Of a stretch of 64,000 nucleotides of DNA, positions 44,783 to 56,663 are shown piece after piece. Positions within the stretch are counted from its first letter, which is position 1, and the number at the start of each line of letters is the position of its first letter. The position numbers were made by a program, and so were the translations under genes. Source of the DNA: Ricinus communis (taxonomy: Eukaryota; Streptophyta; Magnoliopsida; Malpighiales; Euphorbiaceae). The stretch is from assembly GCF_019578655.1 (NCBI RefSeq), contig NC_063259.1, forward strand, positions 911,001 through 975,000, in the 5' to 3' direction. Under the pieces are notes generated by a model that saw only the letters and a list, made by a program, of their open reading frames with translations, had not been told where the DNA came from and did not search any database.

Positions 44783-47651
44783 TGTAATATCTGAAAATTT
44801 TCTTTAATAATAATTAATAAATAATTTTTGATTTAAATTTATTTTATTTTATTTTATTTTTATTTGGTTTAATTTGGAATGATGTAATAGAAATTTTAAT
44901 GTTAGACAAATAAATGAGTTATTTTCCATATCCAATTAGTTTGATTTTTAAGGAGTTAATTAAGTAAATTATTTGAGGAATAAATTATATTTTGGTTATT
45001 TAATTTTTTTCAAATGAATATATTTAATTAAATTATATATTGGAGAATTATGGAAGAGTTTGTAAATGATGTTTTTATAAAAGAATTATTAGGAAAAAAG
45101 GATATTTTAATTAGTTAATGGTGTTAAATTTAATTGGAAAAATATTTAGCAATTTAATTAATTAAATTAATTGTGTTAGGATTTAATTAGAAATTTATTT
45201 TGGGATGAGGAATAAAAGTATAATTTCATTAATATGGGGTTTTAATGGAAATTTGTATGTTTGGTATTTTTATAAATAAATATGTCGGCTAGGGGTATTT
45301 ATGTAATTGTATATTTTTAAAAATTCTAATTTGGCCCAAATTAATTAGTTAGGGGCTTAATTGAAAGGCTAAAGAAAAGTTTAGCGGTTAACTAGAAATT
45401 TGCTGGATGAAATTGCAGTAATTAAAAAAGTCGAGGGAGCAAAAGGTAAAAAGGAAACTTCAGGGGCTAAATGTCGATATTGAAAGAAAGAAAAGAGAAA
45501 AGAGGAATCGGGGAGAGAGAGGGAGGAAGCCGGAGAAGAAGAAGAAGGGGAGTCGGGAGGCTGAAATTTGGCCGTGGGCGGCGTCTGTTGTGACATTCTG
45601 GCGATTAAGCGGCGTCGGCGGAAAGTGCAAGGAAGAGGCAGTGACTTCCCGGCGCTTTTCCGGCCGTTTGCGGCGGCCTTGTCGGCTGATCTCAGTGGCG
45701 ATCGACTCCTCTCGGCGAGGGCTCTCTTTTGGCAGCAGCAGCGACGCCTATAGTGGCCGGAGACGGAAGATCCGGCGAAGTGAAATTGGGGGGGCAGCCG
45801 GCGTTTTTTAGCTTTTTCGGCAAGCTCCGGCGAGCTATGGACGATCAGATGACGTATCCCGACTCTCTTCAGCTCAAGCTTCGCAATGGCACCAATTTCG
45901 TGGCAATCGGACTTCGTTTACAAACCGACGGCCGAGATTGTCCATAAATCGCTCTGGATGATCGAGGGTTGGATCGGAAAATCGGAAGCGGGGATCTCCA
46001 TCAGCACGTCATTTCGAGTCCGATGGTGTGTTCGGATTGTCGATCGGACTCCGGCTGCTGGAGGAGAGTCGACCGAGCGATCAAGCGTTTCGGTAATTTT
46101 CTCTGGCCCGTTGATTTTGGAATTCTTTGATTTAATTTATGCTTATTGATTTGTGTTGAGTATTATATGATATTTGTGAGTCAAAAATAATAGTTTGTCG
46201 GACTGCCTGCTATAGTTGTATTTTTGTGCTGTGTGGCGCAGTCAGGAAATCAGTGAAGTCTTGGGGACCCGACTCATGTTGTATTAATTGTTGAATATTT
46301 GAAGTGTTTTTCTAGCAAGTCCTGGACCCCTTTTACGGGGGATAAATGTCCGTAGTTTAGGGGAGGTTCTGCCGGATTTTCGGTAGAATTTACTCGAGTC
46401 GAGATTTTAGACAGTCAGTCCTAGGAATCTAGACCTAGGGTCAATTGTAAATTGTTCAACATTATTGATAAATTGTTTTCCATAATTAGATAATCCGTCA
46501 TTGGCTCGCTCCGAGGTCGACAAAGTACGTGAATTAAAGTCATATATCTGCTTACGTGTGTCATACAAATATTTTATATGATCTTTGATTTAATGATTAA
46601 TATTTTGACTAAATGATTATGTACTGTTTATGCATGCTTCATTTTCCACATTACAATTTTTATTGATTTTGTGTTGACAAGGGATGGGACGGCAGTAGAA
46701 CACATTAGGTTGATGAGTGTACCGATATAGGTCCGAGAGTGATGGAAAAAGGGTAAATAGGTAAATTTAAAAAGTAAAGATTAGGACTTGCCCTGATCGA
46801 GCTTGTCTCTGGGCTTAGTAGAGTGTGTTTGCCGGAGGTAAGGTCCCTGATCGAGCTTGCTCTTGGGCACCAGCTTAGCTGGAAATCAAGTGTTCAGGTT
46901 GGAGGTAAGGTCCCTGATTGAGCTTGCTCTCTAGGCGCCAGACCTGTTGGATTGAGAGAACCGAAAGGCTAAGACCAGTGATCAGACTAGAGGTAAGGTC
47001 CCTGATCGAGCTTCGCTCTCTGGGCGCCAGTCCTATTGGAATGTTAGAGTTGAGATTAGCTGAGATGTCAGCATGGAGATTGATCGAGATGTTGTGTTTG
47101 GATTAGGGTTCTACTGGAGTACTCCATCCTGTAGCGTGTGAAAATTATTTTATTTAATTTAAGCATAACATGACACGTTTCTTTTTGCATGACTTATTAT
47201 TTATTTCAAATTAAATAAATATGTTATTGAGATGTTTGCAACTATTTTTAGATATATGATTTTAACTCACTTTCGAGACTGACAGTCTCAATTTACTGTT
47301 TTTCAAATCCGTGACTGTTAGTCTTCCTGCGACTCTTATCTAGTAACCCGACTCCTTCATCATCGGGTGATGTATTTGATTTGGTATGTAAATTTATAAA
47401 TTCTTAGATTCTCCGTAGTAGAAATAGTAGATATACCAGTTGAAATTTTCTGTAGTTTTGGGTGTCGCCTAATTCTTCTGGAAGGACCGAATTAATTATG
47501 TAAAATGTAACTATTAAGATAATTGTGGCATCAGTAAAATGAGATGAGATTTAATTGAGTTAGTGAATGTCAGACTTACTATGGGATTCGGTGGCCTTAC
47601 GCCTACCCATTCCCTAGTCCCGGTCATGGGCCCACAGATGAGGTCGTGACA
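44783..47651 (+). repeat. 5' LTR of the long-LTR element
   Basis: Starts TGTAATATCTGAAAATTTTC and ends GTCGTGACA. An AT-rich U3 part lies at 44783-45480 and a strongly GC-rich block at about 45530-46110. The repeated GATCGAGCTTGCTCT modules lie at 46790-47030 and the palindrome GAGACTGACAGTCTC at 47275-47289. Confidence 0.92.
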
Positions 47652-47655
47652 AAGT

Positions 47656-47667
47656 TGGTATCAGAGC
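47656..47667 (+). promoter_or_regulatory. Primer-binding site for initiator tRNA-Met
   Basis: TGGTATCAGAGC, perfect 12-nt match, four bases after the 5' LTR. Confidence 0.93.
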
Positions 47668-49243
47668 TTAGATTTAGATTTCCTTTGACCTAGGTTAAGA
47701 TTCTTGGTACTATGGAGCTAAGATCAAGTCTGTCTTGTTGTTTTCATTGACTCCAGTGTCTCAGCCTTCACTGTTAGAGAGTCTGTCATTCTTTTTCCGT
47801 GAGCTTGTCTTTAATGCTGTGTTAAGAATGAGCGTTGTGGCGATAGCAAGATTTGAAGCGCGGTAGACTCGTGTTGTTTCTTCAAGTGATTAGTGCAGTT
47901 GGGTCCTTGGATGCTTCGATTGTTGTTCTGGTGGTGGGCACCGCAGTCAGAATTAGTGCAGAGCGTGGTCGCAGTCCTGTCATGAGCTGCCTCATCATCG
48001 CATGAGGCATTGCCTTAATGAGTAGCGCCGAAGTTAGTACGTGGAAAGTCGAGCAGAGGTCAGAGCATTTATGGTATAGTTTTGTGGCTGTAAGGAGCTT
48101 AAGAAAGGTGGTAGAAGTATTTATCGGACGCTCAGAATCTAGAGAAACTTAAGCGAACATTATTTATTTTTCTAAGTAGAACAAAATGTTTTAAAATACA
48201 ATATTGCACCCAGCCCTGTAAGAAATCATTATGGCATTTCATTGTTAGGCATGCACAATTTCATTTTTAGGACATGCATCATACATCGTGCATTGCAACC
48301 TTTAGTAATAGGGGGCATCATCATCCTAGTGCACGATATTGTAAAATTTTATATAAATGAACCATTAGAGATTTTACGATTTTACAAAGTATTTTTTTTA
48401 GAATATAATAAATTTTTATCAGTGATGATTATAAAGCAAATAAATAAGTAAATCTTTTAAGGTAAATGGTGTTAGCTTAGGATTTTCTGGATGATAAGTT
48501 GAGTTGCTATGAGAATGAATCTGTGGCGCAGTATGCCCCATGTTGAATGATAGAGGAGGCTTCTGGATTTTAGTCAAAGAGGAATCTTGTGTCAGGATGG
48601 CATGGTTTTGTGTCGGTTATGGCAACCAGATGGGGTCGTGGGTGATGTGATGCGGATGTTAAGGATTCTCTGTACGTGCAAGGGACATGGCTTTAGGAAG
48701 GAAGTTGGCGAGTGGATTTTTGGCAGGACTAGAGTTAGTGCAGATCTTAGAGGAGATTCTTTTCTCGTGAGCAACTGAAGATAGCTTTCAGGAAGTAGAG
48801 AGGTTGTGCGAACCCGAGTGGGAGTACATGGAGTTTTGTATTAGAAAGTATGTATCCCTAAGGCGTCTCTTGTGCAAGAATGATGCGGTTTGGTGAGGTG
48901 GCGTGCAAGTTCGACTTGCCGCCAAGTAATGTTCTCTGAGGTCAATCCAATTGTTCGTAGGTCTGAGTTGAGGAAGTGTATTTTTGATCCTTTGCTCGTG
49001 TTGGACCCTTAGTGTGTGGAAGCAAGTAAAAATTTGATTTCCGAGGAGCAGTAAGTCAGGATCGCGGATTCTCAGGTTCGCCAGTTTTGCTTAAGGGTTT
49101 TGTCGATGGGTCTTGTGGTTGAGTTTATTTCTTCCAAGGAAAGTTCCCGAGAAGTCGAGCTCGAGATGAGAGATTCCTATTTTCTTTAGCTTCAGTCCTA
49201 GTGTGAGCCCTTTTTTCTTTTAAAATTCGAGGGCGAATTTTTC

Positions 49244-49257
49244 TTAAGGGGGGAGAA
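49244..49257 (+). promoter_or_regulatory. Polypurine tract
   Basis: TTAAGGGGGGAGAA-type purine run immediately before the 3' LTR TG at 49258; the expected plus-strand primer. Confidence 0.85.
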
Positions 49258-52098
49258 TGTAATACCCGAAAATTTTCTTTAATAATAATTTTATTAATAA
49301 TAATTAATAAATGACTTTTGATTTAAATTAATTTTACTTTATTTTTATTTGGTTTAATTTGGAATGATGTAATGGAAATTTTAGTGTTAGACAAATAAAT
49401 GAGTTATTTTCCATATCCAATTAGTTTGATTTTTAAAGAGTTAACTAAGTAAATTATTTGAGGAATAAATTAAATTTTGGTTATTCAATTTTTCCCAAAT
49501 GAATATATTTAATTAAATTATATATTGGAGAATTATGGAAGAGTTTGTAAATGATGTTTTTATAAAAGAATTATTGGGGAAAAAGGATATTTTAATTAGT
49601 TAATGATGTTAAATTTAATTGGAAAAATATTTAGCAATTTAATTAATTAAATTAATTGTGTTAGAATTTAATTAGAAATTTATTTTGGGATGAGGATTAA
49701 AAGTATAATTTCATTAATATAGGGTTTTAATGGAAATTTATATGTTTGGTATTTTTGTAAATAAATATGCTGGCCAGAGGTATTTATGTAATGGTGTATT
49801 TTCAAAAATTCTAATTTGGCCCAAATTAATTAGTTAGGGGCTTAATTAAAAGGCCAAAGAAAAGTTTAGGGGTTAATTGAAAATTTTGCTGGACGAAATT
49901 GCAGTAATTAAAAAAGTCGAGGGACCAAAAGGTAAGAAAGGAAACTTCAGGGGCTAAATGTCAATATTGGAAGAAAGAAAAGAGAAAAGAGGAATCGGGG
50001 AGAGAGAGGGAGGAAGCCGGAGAAGGAGAAGAAGAGTCTTTGAGTCGAGGCGCCAGTGGCTTGAGGCGGCGTCGCAAGCATGGCGGTAGGCGGTGGAAAG
50101 CGCGAGGAAGAGGCAGCGACTTCCGGTCACTTTTCCGGCCATTTTCGGCAGCCTTGTCAGCTGATCTCGGTGGCGATCGGCTCCTTTCGGTGAGGGCTCT
50201 CTTTTAGCAGCAGCGGCGGCGCTTGTGGTGGCCGGAGACGGAAGATCCGGCGAAGTAAAATTAGGGGGGACAACCGGTGTTTTTCAGCTTTTTCGACGAG
50301 CTGCGGTGAGCTATGGACGATCGGAAGACGTATCCCGACTCTCCTCAGCTTAAGCTTCGCAATTGCACCAGTTTCGTGGCGATCGGACTTCGTTTGCAAA
50401 CCGACGGTCGAGATCGTTCGCAAATCGCGCCGGATGATCGGGGGTCAGATCGGAAAATCTGAAGTGGGGATCACCATCAGCGCATCGTTTCGAGTCCGAT
50501 GGTGTGTTCGGATCGTCGATCGGACTCCGGCGGCTGGAGGCGAGTCGACCGAGCGATCAAGCGTCTCGGTAATTTTCTCTGGCCCGTTAATTTTAGAATT
50601 CTTTGATTTAATTTATGCTTATCGATTTGTGTTGAGTATTAGATGATATTTGTGAGTCAAAAATAATAGTTTGTCGGACTGCCTGCCATAGTCGTGTTTT
50701 TGTGCTGTGTGGCGGAGTCGGGAAATCAGTGAAGTCTTGGGGACCCGACTCCCGTTGTATTAATTGTTGAATATTTGAAGTGTTTTTCTGGCAGGTCCTG
50801 GACCCCTTTTAAGGGGGGTAAATGTCCGTATTTTAGGGGAGGTTCTGCCGGATTTTCGGTAGAATTTACCCGAGTCGAAATTTTAGACAGTCAGTCCTAG
50901 GAATCTAGACCTAGGGTCAATTGTAAATTGTTCAGCATTATTGATAAATTGTTTTCCATGATTAGATAATCTGTCTGTTCGGCTCGCTCCAACTGAGGCA
51001 CCGGAGCAGAGCTAGGAGGTCGACAAAGCTGTGAGTTAAAGTCATATATCTGCTTACGTGTGTCATACAAATATTTTATATGATGTCTTTGATTTAATGA
51101 TTAATATTATCACTAATTGGTTATGTACTGTTTATGCATGCTTCATTTTCCGCATTACAATTTTTATTGATTTTGTGTTGACATGGGATGGGACGGCAGT
51201 AGAACACATTAGGTTGATGAGTGTACCGATATAAGTCCGAGAGTGATGGAAAAGGGTAAATAGGTAAATTTGAAAATAAAGATTAGGACTTGCCCTGATC
51301 AAGCTTGCTCTCTAGGCTTAGTAGAGTGTGTTTGCCGGAGGTAAGGTTCCTGATCGAGCTTGCTCTCTGGGCGCCAAATCTGTTGGATTAAGAGAGCCGA
51401 AAGGCTAAGACAAGTGATCAAACTAGAGGTAAGGTCCCTGATCAAGCTTCGCCCTTTGGGCGCCAGTCTTATTGGAATGAGATTAATCGGGATGTTAGAG
51501 TTGAGATTAGCCGAGATGTCAGTATGGAGATTGGTCGAGATGTTGTGTTTGGATTAGGGTCCTACTGGAGTACTCCGTCCCGTAGCGTGTGAAAATTATT
51601 TTATTTAATTTAAGCATGACATGACACGTTTATTTTTGCATGACTTATTATTTATTTCAAATTAAATAAATGTGTTATTGAGATGTTTGCAACTGTTTTT
51701 AGATATATGATTTTAACTCACTCTCGAGACTGACAGTCTCAATTTACTGTTTTTCAGATCCGTGACTGTTAGTCTTCCTGCTACTCTTATCTAGTAACCC
51801 GACTCCATCATCGGGTGATGTATTTGATTTGGTATGTAAATTTATAAATTCTTATATTCTCCGCAATAGAAATAGTAGATATACCAGTTGAAATTTTTTA
51901 TAGTTTTAGGTCTCGCCTAATTCTTCTCGCAGACCGAATTAATTATGTAAAATGTAACTGTTAAGATAATTGTGGCATCAGTAAAATGAGATTAAATTTA
52001 ATTGAGTTAGTGAGTGTCAGGCTTACTACGGGATTCGGTGGCCTTACGCCTACCCATTCTCTAGTGCCGGTCACGGGCCCACAGATGGGGTCGTGACA
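49258..52098 (+). repeat. 3' LTR of the long-LTR element
   Basis: Begins TGTAATACCCGAAAATTTTC and ends GTCGTGACA, followed by ATTAT. Closely matches the 5' LTR, but it has one fewer internal repeat module (near 51350) and keeps about 30 bp (near 50990) that the 5' LTR lacks. Confidence 0.92.
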
Positions 52099-53070
52099 AT
52101 TATATTTATGTTATATGTTTATGTTTGAATTAATTAATAAATATAATATCATTAATTATAAATTTTTATTGATAAATTAATAAATATTAAGTCATAAATA
52201 ATAAATGTTTATTCCATTTATAAAACTATTTCAATATTCATTACAAAAATAATAAATCCAAATTTCATAAAAATCAACATCATTTATATCTGAAAGAAAT
52301 ATTTTACTATAACATGAAAAATATATATAAAGCTATGAGTACTGAATTAACAATAATATATTAATGAGCATACAAATTATAAATTATAAATATCTTTTAC
52401 TAAAATAATAAATATCTAAAAATTAATAGAATAAAAAATATCCTTAATATATAAATAAAAAATATCATATTTATAAATAATAACTATTGACACTTTTAAT
52501 TGTGAAATTTTTAATCACATATGGATGAAGTTTTGAACTTGTCAAACATGTAAACACTTTAATTATATTGACTAACAATAGAATTTTTTAGTATATATAA
52601 TGCTTTTAAAAATAATTTATTTTATTATTTATAAAAAATATATCAGTTTTTTTATTTCTTCAGAATATATGACTAATTGAGAAAAATTTAAAAATGTGTT
52701 AACAATTATGTTAATTTTTAAATTTTATTTATTTATAATATAAACTTTTATAAATATGTAAAAGTTTATTCAATATATAATTTTTTCTATAATCAATTTT
52801 ATCGATATATTATTTATTAAAAAACAAGACAAACTAATCTAAGAAATGGAAATATGTACTTAATATATAATTATTTAATATAATATTAATTTTTATAATT
52901 TATTTTATTAATAATTAAAAATCAAATAACAACAAAGTAAAAATATTATCTCCATACATTTGAAGGGTTCCTGAACCATATAGCACAGTAGTTTGGAGAC
53001 CATTTGATAAATTACCATCCATTATGGAAAGTAATTGATAACCTTGTTAGTTAAAAAATGAAAGCCAATA
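52099..53070. other. AT-rich intergenic DNA
   Basis: Very AT-rich, with no open frames of note and no element ends seen. Confidence 0.6.
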
Positions 53071-53074
53071 GTAG

Positions 53075-53625
53075 GATTGCAAATTAGCCAAGCTACTTGC
53101 GAGTAACTCGAAGCTTAGTTTGATAAAAATTCATTTAAGTTTGTTTTTGAAGGCAAACGAGCCGAGTTGGAGCTTTATTTTTGAACTTGTTTAGTGAATA
53201 AGCCAAACTCGAGTTTAATAGTGCTAGGCTCATTTAAGCTCACGAGTTGGCTCGTTAATGAGCTCGCGAGCTAGCTTGTGAGTTGGTTTGTTTATAAGTT
53301 CACGAGCTAAATTTATTTTTATATTAAAGATTTGATTTAATTATTTAGGTTTTAGAATTTAAATATATATTCTTATTTATGTATAATTTATTTAAAATTG
53401 TAAGACTTATAATTGCATATTTAGTAAGTTCGAGCTTATGTAGCTTGTTTATATATAATACCAAACTAATTTATGAGCAAAGTTTAGCTTATTTATATTG
53501 GATTTTAAAGCTAATTACAAACCGAGCTCGAGCTTATAAATTCAAATTCGAGCCAAGCTCGAGCTCTAAAATAAAATAAAATTATCAAGCTTGACTCAGC
53601 TCAACTCGTTTACACCCCCATCCTA
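53075..53625. repeat. Dispersed repeat rich in CTCGAG/AGCTCG motifs, possible TIR element
   Basis: Many GAGCTCG, CTCGAG and AAGCTTG words with internal palindromy. The left end reads GGATTGCAAATTAGCCAAGC. The right end, read in reverse, is GGGGGTGTAAACGAGTTGAG. The two are loosely similar and could be terminal inverted repeats of a non-autonomous DNA transposon. No coding capacity. Confidence 0.45.
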
Positions 53626-53723
53626 TATTAAGCTTAACATATTATGGGCCATTGATATATTAAATGCATTAAAAATCAATTAATATTGGATTTTATTGTA
53701 AAATAAATAACAAGAATAAAGAG

Positions 53724-53939
53724 TGTTGTAAAATAAAAAATAAAAACAAAAAATATAAAGAGAGAAAAGAAAATAATTTTTCTATATGTGTATATGTATG
53801 TATGATTCCGTTGCTTGTAACACTTATTTATAGGTGTAAAAGATTACAAAGATAGAATTCTATTTATTTAAGGAAATATATCCATAGACATAATGATAGA
53901 CATCTAATATAACCCAAATACTTTAATATTATCATAACA
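53724..53939 (-). repeat. Copia C LTR (3' LTR), minus strand
   Basis: On the minus strand a purine run AAGGGGAA precedes TGTTATGATAATATT at 53939. The sequence ends ACAACA at 53724, giving a 216-bp LTR. The low-coordinate border is tentative because the end motif is repeated in the flank. Confidence 0.6.
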
Positions 53940-56159
53940 TTCCCCTTAAATGTATATTACAATTGATATGCCTCATCAAAACCTTACTAAGAAAAACCCT
54001 ATGCGAAAATACTTAGTGAAGGAAAAAAGTACATTATTCATATAGAAGTTTGCGCCATGACATCTTCTCGTAACAAACCTTGCTACAAAACCCAATGAAA
54101 AAATCTATGCTAAGAAAAAAATAGTACAATGCATCATATCTCCCTTTCATAAAAACATGACTTCTAACAAATATCTCTTAGTCGCTGCATGCCAATTTTA
54201 TTTACTAACTTCTCAAATGTTGTTGTAGGGAGTGCTTTTGTAAACGAATCTACCAAATTATCAATATATCGAATTTGATGAACATTTAAAACTCCTTGTT
54301 TTGAAGCTCATGTGTGAAAAAGAACTTTGGCAAAATATTCTTAGTTCTATTTCCTTTAATATATCCTCATTTGAGTTGTGCAGTACAAGCAGCATTATCT
54401 TCATATATTGATGTTGGGCTTCCTTTATCAAATAGCAGGTCACATGTTTCTTTGATATGTTGGATCATAGATCTCAACCATATGCATTCTCTACTAGCCT
54501 CGTGTATTGTCAATATTTCAGCATGATTAGATTATGTGGCAATTAGACTTTGCTTAGTAGAACGCCAAGATATAGTAGTGCCACCATATATAAACAAGTA
54601 ACTCGTTTATGATCAAGCTTTATTTGGATCAGATAAATATCCAGCATCTACATATCCAATTAATTCTTACTTTGAGTCTTGTGGATAAAATAAGCCCATA
54701 TATGATGTACTATGTAAATAACGGAAAACTTGTTTCACAACATTCCAATGTCTTCGAGTTGGCGAGGAACCATATCTTGCTAGCAAATTTATAGAAAATG
54801 TTATATCAAGTCTTGTACAATTAGGAAGATACATTAATGTTCCAATAGTACTAATAAATGGTACTTATATACTAAGTATTTCTTCACCATCTTTCCTAGG
54901 ACAAAATGGATCATTTTTCACATCCAGGTGTCTAACAATCATGGGAGAACTCATTGAATGAGATTTATCCATATAATTTGACGGATGAATAAAAATTTCT
55001 CTAAATAAATATTCAATCTATAGGCCGAGAAAAAATTTATTCGTTTCAAATCTTTCATTTCAAATTTATTTTTTAAATAAGTTATTATTTTTATCAACTC
55101 TTTAGGAGTCCCAATGATATTTAAGTCATCAACATAAATTGTAATCATAGTAAAATTAAATTTTTAAAAAAAAATACATGGACAAATTGTATCATTTCTT
55201 CAAAAGATATTGACTTAGGCGATTATACTACATTCGTCCATATTAGTTTAATTCATACAAGAAATTTTTATAGTTTAATTGAATACATTCTTGAATTTTT
55301 AAGCTACATGCTTCAAGGATTTTAGTCCTTCAGAAACTTTCATATAAATGTCATTATCAAGTGATCCATATGAATAAATTATAATGACATCCATAAGATA
55401 TATATAAAGTCCTTCTAAACTTGTCAAGCTAATTAAAAATCTAAATGTAATTGCATCCATAATTGGAATATAAGTTTCTCCATAATCAATGTCAGGTCTT
55501 TGCGAGAACCCTTGTGCTACAAGTTGTGCTTTGTATCTCATAATTTCATTGTGTTTATGTACAAAAACTCATTTATAGCCTATTGACTTAATATCTTCAT
55601 GTGTTAAAATAATAGACCCAAAGATTTGGCGTTCTTCTAATGAATTTAATTCTGCCTGGATTGTATCTTTCCATTTAAGCCAATCATTTTTTTATTGGCA
55701 TTCAATGATGAACTTAGGTTTAATATCCTCATTTCCTTTTGCAATATTAATTGCCACTGCATATGCAAATACATTATGGACAATAGTTTCACTGCAGTCC
55801 CATCTCTTATCTAAAGTGATATAGTTGATTGATATCTCATTTTTCTCATCGTCTTTAGGCATTTGAACCTCTTATAAGGCTACTTGTTAATCTATGTCTT
55901 CTATTATAGGCTCTTCAGGAACATCAATTTTAGAATTGTTAATTGATTTATTTTGTTTTCTTTTCTTTCTTGGATTTTTATCCTTAGAATTAGGTGGCCT
56001 ACCACGCTTCTAGCGTGTCATGGACTCATTTGCTATAATATTAACATGTTCTCCTACTATAAAATCAATTCTAATTAGAGTATTTTCAGTTATTATATGA
56101 GATTTAGTAACTCTTTTTGTATCACAATATGCATCTTGTAATTAGTTCGTTATACTTTG
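53940..56159 (-). pseudogene. Copia C integrase tail, RT and RNase H, broken
   Basis: Read downward from 56159. A basic linker (KRGRPPNSKDKNPRKKRK, about 56010-55960) marks the end of integrase. The reverse transcriptase has MRYKAQLVAQGFSQRPDIDY in the open stretch 55541-55299 and TIYVDDLNIIG at about 55142-55110, keeping the catalytic YVDD. RNase H is partly open (54443-54261) with a YMKIMLLVLHNSNEDILKEI region matching the usual YEDNAACIAQ block. Stops and shifts are numerous. The integrase lies beyond the copia D insertion (61377-61660). Confidence 0.8.
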
Positions 56160-56608
56160 TGTGAGCATAATTTGTGGTTAAGAATAATTACCTAAGAAAG
56201 GAGGAATATGTCTTATTCTTTATTGGTGAAAAGAGCAACACCAAAATAGGAGTTTTCTATTTATTAAATGGTAATTGAGATATAAGAGATTCCTATATAA
56301 GAGAGAAAAGAGAGAAGAAGAATAATTCTATTCATCTTCAGGAAATCATAAAAAAATGTGAGAAAAGAATACTTCTTCATCAATAGAGAAAAGAGAGGGA
56401 AAACAAAGGGAGGTTATATTTCTTTGTGAGGATAAGCTCTTTTCTACAACAAACTTGTGGTTTGTACAAGTTGTTGGTGTATTCCTTCATATAGTAAAAA
56501 TAAATCACTTGGAGGACGTAGGCAATTTGCCGAACCTCGTTAAATTCTTATGTGTTCATACTAATTTTATCATTCCCTATTAGTCGAAGCTTCCGCATGT
56601 ACTCAACA
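56160..56608 (+). repeat. Copia D 5' LTR
   Basis: 449 bp, TGTGAGC...TCAACA. A short A/G-rich stretch (about 56290-56420) and a TATATAAGAGA-like box (about 56293) may be the promoter. Confidence 0.9.
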
Positions 56609-56610
56609 AC

Positions 56611-56622
56611 TAGTATCAAAGC
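56611..56622 (+). promoter_or_regulatory. Copia D primer-binding site, two mismatches
   Basis: TAGTATCAAAGC against the initiator tRNA-Met site TGGTATCAGAGC, two bases after the LTR. Confidence 0.7.
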
Positions 56623-56663
56623 CAAATCAAGATCTAAGGCGGTAAAAGTTTGATTTTAGAAAT

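Larger units (their letters stand above)
47652..49257 (+). pseudogene. Internal region: remnants of gypsy coding sequence
   Basis: No long open frame (longest about 69 codons). Near 48960-49020 a piece reads SELRKCIFDPLLVLDP. From about 49050 to 49195 it reads VRIADSQVRQ...EVELEMRDSYFL. These resemble the end of Ty3/gypsy pol after integrase (the VFHVSMLRKY...EATWE region of Tekay-like elements), but heavily decayed. Nothing recognisable remains of protease or reverse transcriptase. An AT-rich patch at 48150-48460 looks like a later insertion. Confidence 0.6.
44783..52098 (+). mobile_element. Complete LTR retrotransposon with very long LTRs and a short internal region (LARD-like)
   Basis: 5' LTR 44783-47651 (2869 bp), internal 47652-49257 (1606 bp), 3' LTR 49258-52098 (2841 bp). 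An exact ATTAT target duplication flanks it (44778-44782 and 52099-52103). A primer site and a polypurine tract are present, so the reverse-transcription signals are complete. No intact gag or pol is carried, so it would depend on proteins from another element. The internal 3' part keeps traces of a Ty3/gypsy integrase tail, which suggests a gypsy parent. Confidence 0.93.

Noticed and set aside
45568..46149. Overlapping plus-strand frames in the GC-rich block of the LTR
   Set aside because: No family similarity, different frames in the sister LTR, and no consistent start; treated as LTR sequence.
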